From an uncultured Ardenticatenia bacterium (GTDB taxonomy: Bacteria > Chloroflexota > Anaerolineae > 4572-78 > NAK82): a DNA stretch of 64,000 bases. Positions 1 to 10,800 of the stretch are shown here, one piece after another (the stretch's first letter is position 1; every line of letters begins with the position of its first letter). Both the position numbers and the translations under genes were made by a program. The stretch covers positions 38,385 to 102,384 of the forward strand of contig CAKZLO010000015.1 in NCBI GenBank assembly GCA_937127125.1, in the 5' to 3' direction. The notes beneath the pieces are model-generated. The model ran no database searches, was not told the origin of the DNA, and saw only the letters and a list, made by a program, of their open reading frames with translations.

Positions 1-988
1 TCTGGAACGCTTTCTCATAATCGTTCAGAGAGAAGATGTGGCTGGATAACAGGTCTGGATCAATCACGCGCCGTGCCAGCAAATCCAACGCGATCGGGAA
101 ATAGTGGTTAGGGATAGCGTGTGAGGCGCGCAATTGCAGCTTCTTGAAGTGAAACGCATTGACGTCGAAAGTCACCTCGGCGCCGGCGCCGAACTCGATA
201 CCGATGAGTCCGATGATGGCACCGAAGCAGGCGATCTCAAATGCCAGAGGCAGTGTGCGCGGCGGCGCCGTCACCAGAACGCGCTGCACTCCCTGGGGCA
301 CCGCTGCCTTGATCGCAGCGAGGACATCATCCTCTGCTTCGCTCAACACTACGTCGGCACCCATTTGAAGACCTACCTGTAGGCGGTGTCGACCGCGCGG
401 CGTCGAACGGTTGGAACCCACCAAGAAGACGCGTCGTGCGCCACGCAATTTCGCCAGACGGGTCAGCATCAGGCCGATCGAACCAGGCCCAAAGACGGCC
501 ACCTCATCGTTCAGATCAGGGTCGGCGCGCTGCAACAGATCAAGCGCCACAGTCAGCGGCTCGGCTAATGCAGCTTGTTGCGGCGACAATGCCTGCGCAT
601 CGTAAGACTGTACCATGTCCTGGCGCACGCGCAGATAATCGGCGAAGCCGGCTCGATCCTCCATATAGCTGGTCAGATTCTGGCAATACAGTGCACGTCC
701 ATTCTTGCATGGTGCGCACACACCGCAGGCGGTGTGGTTCTCTACAATAACTGTCTCGCCCTCCTTCCAATCTCTCACGTGTGAGCCGGTCGCTGCAATG
801 ACGCCGGCTACCTCATGACCTAAGGGAGTCCATTCTTGATTGTGGCGCAAGAAGTGCAAATCGGTACCACAGACGCCGCATGCGGTCACACGCACCACCA
901 CTTCATCCGGAGCGGGATCAGGAATAGGCAGTTCCCGCAGCTCGAATTGGAATGGCGCCTTACCCCACAACGAACGCATTGTCTTCAT
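1..988 (-). CDS. Zinc-dependent medium-chain alcohol/polyol dehydrogenase (3' end outside window)
   Basis: Reading the minus strand from an ATG at 988 gives about 329 residues open to the window edge, so the C-terminus is missing. The N-terminal GroES-like part has the catalytic zinc pattern (CGVCGTDLHF, then GHEVAG). It also has the structural zinc loop with four cysteines (CGVCAPCKNGRALYC). A Rossmann segment (VAVFGPGSIGL) follows. The family oxidises alcohols or polyols with NAD(P). Its place directly downstream of a sugar ABC importer on the same strand suggests a sugar or polyol dehydrogenase; the substrate is inferred. AGGA lies about 9 nt before this ATG; a second ATG at 979 is possible. 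Confidence 0.9.
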   Translation of the reverse strand, partial: MKTMRSLWGKAPFQFELRELPIPDPAPDEVVVRVTACGVCGTDLHFLRHNQEWTPLGHEVAGVIAATGSHVRDWKEGETVIVENHTACGVCAPCKNGRALYCQNLTSYMEDRAGFADYLRVRQDMVQSYDAQALSPQQAALAEPLTVALDLLQRADPDLNDEVAVFGPGSIGLMLTRLAKLRGARRVFLVGSNRSTPRGRHRLQVGLQMGADVVLSEAEDDVLAAIKAAVPQGVQRVLVTAPPRTLPLAFEIACFGAIIGLIGIEFGAGAEVTFDVNAFHFKKLQLRASHAIPNHYFPIALDLLARRVIDPDLLSSHIFSLNDYEKAFQ

Positions 989-1011
989 TTGCTTGCTTCC
1001 TTGTTTTTGTT

Positions 1012-2046
1012 TCAGCCTTTGATGGCGCCCACCAGCAGACCGCGTGCAATGTAGCGTTCCAGTGCGACAGCGATGGCGATAACGGGCACAATCATGATCA
1101 ATATCAGCACTGACATATACCACCACTGTGGCCCGCGGGTGGCATTCTGAGCTGCCACAGTAAGCGGCAAAGTCTGCGACTTGGCTCCGGAGAGGAATAG
1201 TGCCAGCAAGTACTCGTTCCATGCAAATACTAACACAAACAGGAACGTTGCCACCAGGCCAGGAACCGCTAGTGGGAGCACAATGGACCAAAAAATGCGG
1301 TAGCGCGAGGCACCGTCAATGGCGGCGCACTCTTCCAGCTCAAGCGGAATGGATTGGAAGTAATCGCGCATTAGCCACACTACAATGGGCAGGTTGACCG
1401 CCAGATAGGTGATGATCAGCGCGAGGTGGGTGTCTAAGAGTCCCAGACGCTGGAAAAGCACATAGATGGGGATGACCACCGCGACAGGTGGCAGCATGCG
1501 TTGGGAAATCAGCCAGAAGGCGATGTCGCTGTTCTTGAGCGAGCGCTGAAAGCGGCGTGCCACCGTTTGCACCAGGATGACGAACAGGGCTATCCCGGCC
1601 AGTATGGCCACCTGCCATGGCGCACCAAGGGTGATTGCAGCGACAACTATCACCAGCGTACCAAGAAAACAAAGGATCAGACCCAGACGCGGTCGATACT
1701 CGAAGCGTGTCAGACCGTATGCAGCTGCCGTGCCCAGCAGGAGTGCTAGGCTGGCGCTGGTGGGAGCTACCACAACCGTGTTGAAGTAATTGCGCCGTGT
1801 GTCATTGGCCAGATCGCCCACCAAGATGTAGTCCCACGCATGCAGAGAGGGCTGAAAATCAATAAATGGCAGGTAAAAGGGGCCCATATTAACGTCTATG
1901 GGCAATTTGAACGACGTGACAAGCAGCCAGTAAAGCGGAAAAATCACCACCCCTGTCCAAATGATCAAGATGAGGTAGGAGATAGCCATTTCAAGGGGTG
2001 ATAAGGCAACCGGGGAACGGCGACGAAACGGGTTTGGTATCACCAT
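1012..2046 (-). CDS. Sugar ABC transporter permease, MalG/UgpE type
   Basis: 344 residues with about six to seven hydrophobic segments. The inner-membrane permease signature EECAAIDGASRYRIFWSIVL (EAA loop, docking site for the ATPase) is clear near residue 240. It would pair with the adjacent MalF-type permease to import a carbohydrate. GGAGGTG precedes the ATG at 2046 by about 8 nt, and the upstream permease stops only 3 nt away, so the two are translationally linked. The protein is longer than usual (about 280) because of an extra hydrophobic stretch around residues 115-160. No ATPase gene is present here; a shared MalK/UgpC-type ATPase elsewhere is likely. Confidence 0.9.
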   Translation of the reverse strand: MVIPNPFRRRSPVALSPLEMAISYLILIIWTGVVIFPLYWLLVTSFKLPIDVNMGPFYLPFIDFQPSLHAWDYILVGDLANDTRRNYFNTVVVAPTSASLALLLGTAAAYGLTRFEYRPRLGLILCFLGTLVIVVAAITLGAPWQVAILAGIALFVILVQTVARRFQRSLKNSDIAFWLISQRMLPPVAVVIPIYVLFQRLGLLDTHLALIITYLAVNLPIVVWLMRDYFQSIPLELEECAAIDGASRYRIFWSIVLPLAVPGLVATFLFVLVFAWNEYLLALFLSGAKSQTLPLTVAAQNATRGPQWWYMSVLILIMIVPVIAIAVALERYIARGLLVGAIKG

Positions 2047-2049
2047 AGC

Positions 2050-3219
2050 TCACACCTCCACAACGCGGCGGCGGAGGATATTGACATAGCTCATGCTGAG
2101 AAACGTGACGAGGAATAACAACATATAGGCAATCGCAGCAGAGCCTCCCAGATCCAATGTGCGCCAGGCAATGAATGCGTGTAATGTCATCGACTCGGTA
2201 GCCGTGCCTGGCCCACCGTTCGTGAGCACGTTGGGCAGGTCTACAATCTTGAATGCCTCTATCATGCGAATCAGGATCAGTGTGGTGCTGACCGGCAAAA
2301 TCTGGGGCAGGGTAATGTGCCAGAAGACCTGCCAGCGGTTCGCCCCGTCGACCAGAGCTGCCTCCATCAGCTCCACCGATTGTCCCTCCAAGGCAGCCAG
2401 CAGCACGATGTACATAAAGGGAGTCCACTGCCAGATGTCGCTGATGATGACTGCGGTGCGTGCTCCCCATGGGTCGTTGACCCAGGAATACAACCCAAGC
2501 CCCAATGCCTGCCAAATAGGCTGGAATGGCCCCTTGTCCGTGTCGGTCATCATACGGAAGGTGTAAGCGATGCCTACGGGTGTGATCATCATTGGCAGCA
2601 GAAAGACAACGCGAAAGAAGCGTCGTGCGGGCAGTCGTTGTGTGGTTAACATCGCCAGCAACAGGCCCAAGGCATATTGCACTGCGATGCCAATAAAGAC
2701 ATAGAGCAAGGTGACCACCACAGTGCCAGGCCTTCCTTCGGGGCTGAGCGTGTGCGCTAATAGCCAGGCAATTGAGCCGAGCAGCACGACGGTCAGCACT
2801 CGCCCGACCAAGCTGACGACACTGGAGCTACCGGCACGAATGTAGCGCACCAATCTCCAGATCAGGAAAGCCATCACCCCTAGGAAGAACAACCAGCCAA
2901 GGAGTGAGGGGCTGCCGAGCACGCCCAGAAAGTGGTTCTGTTCGCTGCCGAACAACAGTTTGTGGTAATTCGCTAGCCCGACAAATTTAATCTCAAATCC
3001 ACCTTTGACAAACTTGAGGCGGGACAAGGACAGCGACAGGGAAAGGAACAATGGGAAGATAGATAAGAACAGAACGACCAGCACTGCTGGCAGGATGAAA
3101 ACATTGCCTGCCATACGTTCGACTCGCGTGCCTACGTGGCGCAGCACAACGCTGGTTGGGGCTTCGGTCCCGATCCCTACCTCGGTTAAAGCTGATCGCG
3201 AAACTCGTTCAGTAGTCAT
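2050..3219 (-). CDS. Sugar ABC transporter permease, MalF/UgpA type
   Basis: 389 residues from the ATG at 3219; an in-frame GTG at 3225 would add two. It has multiple membrane segments, a periplasmic stretch with the usual 'FVGLANYHKLL' motif, and the EAA loop MEAALVDGANRWQVFWHITL near residue 285. It forms the heterodimeric channel with the downstream permease for uptake of a sugar captured by the binding protein. An extra pair of hydrophobic segments (about residues 105-165) lengthens it beyond the usual 290-310, matching the insertion in its partner. A long hairpin separates it from the binding-protein gene upstream. Confidence 0.9.
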   Translation of the reverse strand: MTTERVSRSALTEVGIGTEAPTSVVLRHVGTRVERMAGNVFILPAVLVVLFLSIFPLFLSLSLSLSRLKFVKGGFEIKFVGLANYHKLLFGSEQNHFLGVLGSPSLLGWLFFLGVMAFLIWRLVRYIRAGSSSVVSLVGRVLTVVLLGSIAWLLAHTLSPEGRPGTVVVTLLYVFIGIAVQYALGLLLAMLTTQRLPARRFFRVVFLLPMMITPVGIAYTFRMMTDTDKGPFQPIWQALGLGLYSWVNDPWGARTAVIISDIWQWTPFMYIVLLAALEGQSVELMEAALVDGANRWQVFWHITLPQILPVSTTLILIRMIEAFKIVDLPNVLTNGGPGTATESMTLHAFIAWRTLDLGGSAAIAYMLLFLVTFLSMSYVNILRRRVVEV

Positions 3220-3244
3220 AGACACATCTCATATCACACAAAAG

Positions 3245-3280
3245 CATCTCAAGGCCCGGGCACCGCCGGGCCTTGAGATG
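3245..3280 (-). promoter_or_regulatory. 15-bp perfect hairpin between binding-protein and permease genes
   Basis: Arms 3245-3259 and 3266-3280 are exact reverse complements around a 6-nt loop. On the minus-strand transcript the second arm is followed by CTTTTGTG. The position, after the binding-protein gene and before the permeases, fits the intercistronic stem-loops of ABC import operons that stabilise the upstream message or partly terminate. This raises binding-protein yield over permease yield. The role is inferred. Confidence 0.75.
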
Positions 3281-3311
3281 TCAAGATCCTTCCACCCCAG
3301 CGGGTGCCCGA

Positions 3312-4826
3312 CTACTTGGTGATCCCCAACGTGCCGCGATAAGCCTCCAGCTGCTGCTCGCGGCCGAGCTCCTCCGTGATCTCCTCCCAGCCATCATAGA
3401 TCTGCTTCATGCACTGCTCTTTGGTGATCTCACCTGAGAGGAACTGGCTCACTGCCTGGTCAAGCACCACCTGCTGATAACGCTGGCTCTGTGGGATGCG
3501 CAGGTCCAAGACCATATTGGGGCTGTTGAGGCTGTCCTCAATGGCGCCCAAGTAGTCACTGGCCGCCTTGGGGCTCATACCCGCTTTCACCCACAGCTCA
3601 CGGTTGAGGAACTGCGAGATGCGATAGGGGTTGAAGCCTGTCTTGCCGATTGTGACATCCACGTTGGCCTGTGCCGGCTGTGCCATATAGGAGAAGAAGG
3701 CATACGCTGCATCCTTCACCTTGGGCTCGGCAGCTGCATTGATTCCACCCGACCAGCCTCCGTAGGCTGCATACGGTGCATGGTTCACCCCATCCACCGC
3801 ATAGGGACATATCTTCTCATCACATGGCACCAGCTTGCCTGTCTTGCGATCGAGCACCTTTGTGGACCCGGGCAAGATGACCGAACCAACTTTATCCTGC
3901 ACTACTGAGGTCTGTGGGTCAATAGCCAGTGTGCCGATGTCGCCCCAGTCCATTGAGAGAGCGCAGCGGCCTGAGGTGAACAGGCTACGCGTGTCACCCA
4001 CGTCCAGATTCAGCTCATCCGGCGGCCCATACTTGGTTGTTTCATTGTAGATGTCCAACGCTGCGGCAAAGGCTTCGTTGTCTACCAGTGGCTTCATGGT
4101 ATCGGTGTCGAAGAAGGCGCCCTGGCTTGTGCCCAGACTCTGGATGAAGCCACCTGCGACAGAGAAGATAAACCAGTATGCCTGCGCACCACGTTTCTTG
4201 GAGATGCAGGAGCCATAGTCGGGGTCACCGTCGCCATTCAGGTCCTTGCCATGGAATGCCTTGGCAATCGCCAGATAATCATCCCATGTGGCGGGCGGCT
4301 TCATGCCCTCTTTCTCCAACAGGTCCTTGCGATAATAGACCATGTGGAAGTCGCCATCCAGCGGGATTGTATAGATGCGCCCAGCATAGGTAGCGCTGAA
4401 ATCGCGGAAGAATGGGGCAATGTCATCCCACTGGATGTCTTTGTCGTTTTGTACTCGCTCGGTCAGATCCTCCAGGTAACCAGGGATGATGTAGTCCACC
4501 ATCCACTGCGGCGCAAAGACAAAAGCGTCGAAGCTGTTTGTGCCAGTAGCCATATCGGTCAGGATCTTCTGGTACAGGTCACTGAAGGGAACAACGATGA
4601 CGTTGATCTTTGCGCCGGTGAGCTTGGTGAAGTCAGGACCGCGTCGCTGAAGCGGCTCAGCGATTTGCGGACCGGTGAACGTGAGGACGTTGACCTCAAC
4701 TCCTTCAAACGGCTTCTCTTGGGGTGCCGTTTTCTCGGGCCCACTGGCCACTACCGTCGCAACTGGCGCCCCTAGAGTGACCAACACGGTAAGCAATACA
4801 AAGATTACAAACCATCGGACTTTCAT
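3312..4826 (-). CDS. Extracellular sugar-binding protein of ABC importer (family 1)
   Basis: 504 residues. The N-terminus is a typical signal peptide (MKVRW plus a hydrophobic run ending near VVASG), so the protein is exported. The mature part has the periplasmic-binding-protein pattern: a first lobe starting 'VNVLTF', an 'FAPQWMVDYI' stretch, 'TIPLDGDFHMVYYRKDLLEK', and 'PPATWDDYLAIAKAF'. An insert mentioning NGDGDPDYG resembles a calcium loop. It captures a carbohydrate for the two permeases downstream. GGAGGAG sits just before the ATG. It is the first gene of the operon. Substrate not assignable from sequence; oligosaccharide or polyol is likely. Confidence 0.9.
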   Translation of the reverse strand: MKVRWFVIFVLLTVLVTLGAPVATVVASGPEKTAPQEKPFEGVEVNVLTFTGPQIAEPLQRRGPDFTKLTGAKINVIVVPFSDLYQKILTDMATGTNSFDAFVFAPQWMVDYIIPGYLEDLTERVQNDKDIQWDDIAPFFRDFSATYAGRIYTIPLDGDFHMVYYRKDLLEKEGMKPPATWDDYLAIAKAFHGKDLNGDGDPDYGSCISKKRGAQAYWFIFSVAGGFIQSLGTSQGAFFDTDTMKPLVDNEAFAAALDIYNETTKYGPPDELNLDVGDTRSLFTSGRCALSMDWGDIGTLAIDPQTSVVQDKVGSVILPGSTKVLDRKTGKLVPCDEKICPYAVDGVNHAPYAAYGGWSGGINAAAEPKVKDAAYAFFSYMAQPAQANVDVTIGKTGFNPYRISQFLNRELWVKAGMSPKAASDYLGAIEDSLNSPNMVLDLRIPQSQRYQQVVLDQAVSQFLSGEITKEQCMKQIYDGWEEITEELGREQQLEAYRGTLGITK

Positions 4827-4839
4827 GGTGCTCTCCTCC

Positions 4840-5282
4840 CTGAGTGACAGATTGATGAAACGAAATCCCTAACTCTGAGCGGTCAAACTGGTTTTATCCC
4901 TTTTGGTTGCCAATCGTCATGCTTCCCACCCAAGTCAATCTGCACCACCTACAGCATCCGAACGACTCTTTCCAGAACCATCTGTGCTCACTCTGGTCTT
5001 GCGGCGCTACCACCTCCCTTCAATGTCCAACTTGTAATGAAATAGAGAGTGGATCAACCTTCGGCAGCCCAGACAGATGAGAGGTCGAGAGCGATGCGAG
5101 GAGTGTCGAGAAGATGCAACTACTGCGGGCCACAGACAATCTTGGCGCTGAATCCTGTGCGTAAATCCTTGTCATCTCCACTGTGAAAAGTGTCTCCGCC
5201 ACCTTCCTCACCTTTGCACCTGGATGTAATCCCGGGAGCTTCACACCAGGTTTCAGCATCTGCTGACCGATTCAGCAGCATA
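4840..5282. other. Long untranslated leader of the sugar operon; no gene seen
   Basis: About 440 bases lie between the sugar-operon promoter/operator and the binding-protein start. A 79-codon minus-strand reading frame (5020-5259) has no ribosome binding site and no recognisable motif, so I do not call it. No tRNA, riboswitch core or strong hairpin was recognised. Confidence 0.4.
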
Positions 5283-5336
5283 TGGTATCGATATCACAAC
5301 CTCTATAATGATACACCAAAATTGAGAGCAAGTCAA
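5283..5336 (-). promoter_or_regulatory. Promoter plus LacI-family-like operator for the sugar operon
   Basis: On the minus strand TTGACT (5336-5331) and TATCAT (5313-5308) are spaced by exactly 17 bp. Just downstream of the expected start (about 5301) is the near-perfect 14-bp palindrome TGGTATCGATATCA at 5283-5296, centred on CG with TG/CA ends, the typical LacI/GalR-family operator form. A repressor bound there would block initiation until the sugar is present. No repressor gene is visible in the window. Confidence 0.65.
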
Positions 5337-5363
5337 TGGCTTTTACGGGTCTGTCAGGGCTTT

Positions 5364-5714
5364 TCAATATTCCAACAAGAAAGACAAACCATAGTGTGGC
5401 AAGGCGGCGATGCAACGGTGGCCATCCGGAACATAGCGATGTCCCAACAGTCGAATAAGATTGATGGCCGTGTTACGCAGCGTGGCCAGGGCGCCAGCAA
5501 TGATGCGGGCGTGTAAGCGATCTTAACCATAGGCCATATCGCGCATGTAGAACACGCCATTCTCAACGATCCAGTGGCCTCGCTGCATCTCGGCAATGTC
5601 CTGAGCAGTGACCGTTGTGGCAGTCAGGCTGCTGACCCAGCGATGTTCCTCGACTTGCCACTGGCACTCTGTCCACCGTTTGCGCCATCGTTGAATACGC
5701 CCACACAACCGCAC
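5364..5714 (-). pseudogene. Decayed ISAs1-like transposase C-terminus
   Basis: Translated on the minus strand, the segment gives a run near 5580-5535 resembling the DDE end of ISAs1-family transposases: QRGHWIVENGVFYMRDMAYG, then an in-frame TAA where the family has Glu, then DRLHARIIAGALATLRNTA and more in the same frame to a stop at 5364. The family consensus is 'RGHWxIENxLHYxRDVxxxED(R)S'. Only about 115 C-terminal residues remain, the start is missing (GTG at 5714 is only a frame opening), and the key region carries a stop. No terminal inverted repeats were seen. An old, immobile remnant between two operons. Confidence 0.7.
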
Positions 5715-5779
5715 ACTCGAACAACCCTATTATTCAAATGTTAGAACATTGAAAAGCCCTAACCCTCCAAAACTCGGGG

Positions 5780-5808
5780 TTGACAAATTAGAACATTTGT
5801 GCTATTAT
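5780..5808 (+). promoter_or_regulatory. Strong consensus promoter (TTGACA-17-TATTAT), distal gyrB promoter
   Basis: TTGACA at 5780-5785 and TATTAT at 5803-5808, 17 bp apart, in an AT-rich stretch. It points at gyrB (6031) and would give about a 215-nt leader. A 77-codon frame starts right at the predicted start site (5814) but has no family resemblance. Confidence 0.65.
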
Positions 5809-5996
5809 AAACAATGGAGTTACAGTTCCAGAAAGGATTCGCTGCTGCCTTACGGCGAAATATAACTGCCAGCAAGATCGTCATCGGGTTGACTTGTGCT
5901 ACGGAGGAGGGCGTTCTATGTGCTGCTGCCCAACTTACAACACCATATATGGCACTTATAACGAAGTCAACCACAAGATACACAGAAGTGCACAGG

Positions 5997-6025
5997 TTGC
6001 GTCGGCATAGGAATGCCACTATGAT
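5997..6025 (+). promoter_or_regulatory. Proximal gyrB promoter giving a near-leaderless message
   Basis: TTGCGT (5997-6002) and TATGAT (6020-6025) with a 17-bp spacer. The expected start is about 6031-6032, the same place as the first gyrB ATG. A transcript from here would lack a 5' leader and ribosome binding site, or would use the downstream ATG at 6073. Confidence 0.5.
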
Positions 6026-6030
6026 AAGAT

Positions 6031-8229
6031 ATGGCTCGCAGCAGTAAGCGAGGAGCTTTCCTGACTCAGAGGATGTTCACAGTGACACCTAAAACCCCAA
6101 CCTATACAGCGGATGATATCGCACAATTGAAAGGTCTGGAAGCGGTGCGTCGGCTGCCCGGCATGTACATCGGAGATAATGCCGCTTACGGTCTGCACCA
6201 CATCTTGCTCGAGGTGGTGGACAACGCCGTGGACGAGGCAATGGCCGGTTACTGCGACCACATCACAGTCACCATCCACAAGGACGGATCAGTGAGCGTG
6301 GTGGACAACGGGCGTGGTATCCCAGTGGAAATCAAGCCAGAGAAGGGAAAATCGGCGTTAACCCTGGCATTGACTGAGCTGCATACCGGCGGAAAGTTCG
6401 AGGGCAGTCGCGGCGGCTATCTCTCCGGCTCGGGCGGTCTGCACGGCATCGGGGTCAAAGCGACCAATGGTTATTCGGAGTGGCTGGAAGTGCGCGTCAG
6501 ACGCGACGGGGTCATCTACCGTCAGCGCTTCGAAAACGGCGGTGAGCCGGTGACCGAGGTGGAAATCTTGCATCCTCGCACAGGTGAGCGCATCGGGGTC
6601 GTCGGCGAGCGGGGAGCTGCCACAGCCATCAAAGCAGCAGCGGACCGCGGCATCGGCACCGGCACCGAGGTGATCTTTCGCCCCAAGCGTGAGTGGTTCT
6701 CTCCGGCGATGGAATGGCCGCAACCGGATCAGTACGTACCGTGGGATTTCACGCGGCTGGCCACACGGTTTCAGCAGATGGCCGCCTTGAACCCCAAGCT
6801 CACCATCGAGTTCGTTGACCAGCGCGGCAAGAAACCGGTGTCGCGCACATTCTGCTATTCCAATGGCCTGCGCGACTATCTCGCCTTTCTCACAGAGGGG
6901 CAAGAGCTCCTATTCGATGCGCCCGTTATCTTTTCTGGGCAGGGTAACAACAACGGCGGGACGATCTCCGTGGAAGTGGCGATGCAATACACCACCAGCG
7001 ATGAGACGCAAATCTACTCGTTCGTCAATTCGATCTACACGCCCCACGGCGGCACCAGCGTCTCCGGATTTCAGGCCGGTCTCACCAAGGCGCTCAATCA
7101 GTTTGCTCAGGGCCTCAAGGACAAAGATCTCAAGTCGACCACCATCAAGGGCGAGGACACATTGCTGGGTTTGACCGCTGTGGTCAACGTGCGGATGAGC
7201 GACACTCCCACCTTCAGCTCGCAGACCAAGGAGTCGCTCACATCGCCGGAGGTGCAGGGCGTCGTGATGAGCATCACCTACGATAACCTGCTCACCATCT
7301 TCAACAAGAAGCCAGCGATCGGTCGTGCCATCGTGCGTCAGTGCGTTGCGGCACAAAAAGGGCGTGAGGCCGCCAAACAAGCACGCAAGCTGGTGATGCG
7401 TCGTTCCGCACTCGAGGTGCCGGAAGCAGGTATCTTGGGCAAACTGGCCGACGTGACCAAGGGTACTCCCACTGAGCACACCATTTTGTACATCGTCGAG
7501 GGAGACTCGGCCGGCGGGTCATGCAAGCAAGCCCGTGACCGACGCTACCACGCCATCCTGCCCCTGCGCGGCAAGCCGCTCAACACCTACACGCCCAAAA
7601 TCAATCGCGTCCTGTCCAATGCCGAGATCAAAGCGATCGTCGCAGCGATCGGCGCTGGCGTGGGCAGCGATTTTCAGCTCGACGAAATGCGATATGGTGG
7701 TGTGGCCATCCTGACCGACGCCGACCACGACGGGCATCACATCAAGACCTTGCTGCTCTCCTTTTTCTGGAAATACATGCGCCCGCTGGTCGAGGCGGGT
7801 CGCCTCTACGTCGCCGAGGCACCGCTCTACCTTATCCGTGAGAAGTCCGGTAAGCAGCGCAGCGCCTATGCCTACGACGACGAGGAACGCGACCGCATCA
7901 TCGCCACCTTCGGCGGCCCAAACAAGGTCACAGTGCAGCGCTACAAGGGCCTGGGCGAGATGAACCCAGAGCAGCTCAAGGAGACCGTCTTTGCGCTCAA
8001 TCATGAGGGTGACAACCCGGTACTGAACAGGCACCTGGTGCGATTCGAGGTGGACGACGTGCATCACCTCAACACCGCCATGAATGTGTTGATGGGCAGC
8101 CTGGCGACGCGACGTAAGCATTGGCTATTCACGCGTTGGGAACATGGCGCCGAGGTGGCGGACGAATTCAAGACAGTCGGCGAGGAGAACGGCGAACTGA
8201 TCTTGGAAGAGGAAGAGGTAGAGGAGTAA
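6031..8229 (+). CDS. gyrB: Type IIA topoisomerase ATPase subunit (DNA gyrase subunit B / ParE)
   Basis: 732 residues. The GHKL ATPase comes first: catalytic EVVDNAVDEAM (Glu about 61, Asn about 65), VDNGRGIPVE and the lid SGGLHGIGVKATNG. A transducer domain follows, then TOPRIM with EGDSAGG (Glu about 490) and the metal pair DADHD (about 563-567). With the next gene's product it makes the A2B2 enzyme that passes one DNA duplex through another using ATP. The 'KQARDR' stretch is ParE-like while the partner has a gyrase-like box, so gyrase versus topoisomerase IV is not settled. The start could be 6031 or 6073. Six bases separate it from gyrA. Confidence 0.93.
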   Translation: MARSSKRGAFLTQRMFTVTPKTPTYTADDIAQLKGLEAVRRLPGMYIGDNAAYGLHHILLEVVDNAVDEAMAGYCDHITVTIHKDGSVSVVDNGRGIPVEIKPEKGKSALTLALTELHTGGKFEGSRGGYLSGSGGLHGIGVKATNGYSEWLEVRVRRDGVIYRQRFENGGEPVTEVEILHPRTGERIGVVGERGAATAIKAAADRGIGTGTEVIFRPKREWFSPAMEWPQPDQYVPWDFTRLATRFQQMAALNPKLTIEFVDQRGKKPVSRTFCYSNGLRDYLAFLTEGQELLFDAPVIFSGQGNNNGGTISVEVAMQYTTSDETQIYSFVNSIYTPHGGTSVSGFQAGLTKALNQFAQGLKDKDLKSTTIKGEDTLLGLTAVVNVRMSDTPTFSSQTKESLTSPEVQGVVMSITYDNLLTIFNKKPAIGRAIVRQCVAAQKGREAAKQARKLVMRRSALEVPEAGILGKLADVTKGTPTEHTILYIVEGDSAGGSCKQARDRRYHAILPLRGKPLNTYTPKINRVLSNAEIKAIVAAIGAGVGSDFQLDEMRYGGVAILTDADHDGHHIKTLLLSFFWKYMRPLVEAGRLYVAEAPLYLIREKSGKQRSAYAYDDEERDRIIATFGGPNKVTVQRYKGLGEMNPEQLKETVFALNHEGDNPVLNRHLVRFEVDDVHHLNTAMNVLMGSLATRRKHWLFTRWEHGAEVADEFKTVGEENGELILEEEEVEE

Positions 8230-8235
8230 TTCTCA

Positions 8236-10749
<2,514 letters not shown>

Positions 10750-10759
10750 ACGCCACCCA

Positions 10760-10791
10760 TTCGCCATAGTCCCATCCCGCTGTGGTATAAT
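10760..10791 (+). promoter_or_regulatory. dnaE promoter with perfect TATAAT; near-leaderless start
   Basis: TATAAT at 10786-10791 lies only 9 nt before the dnaE ATG; the -35 is weak (TTCGCC around 10760). The predicted start is about 10798, leaving roughly 3 nt of leader and no ribosome binding site. Confidence 0.55.
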
Positions 10792-10800
10792 GGCGCTGCT

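Noticed and set aside
5814..6047. 77-codon frame starting at the strong promoter ahead of gyrB
   Set aside because: No ribosome binding site, no family motif, overlaps the gyrB start and looks non-coding.
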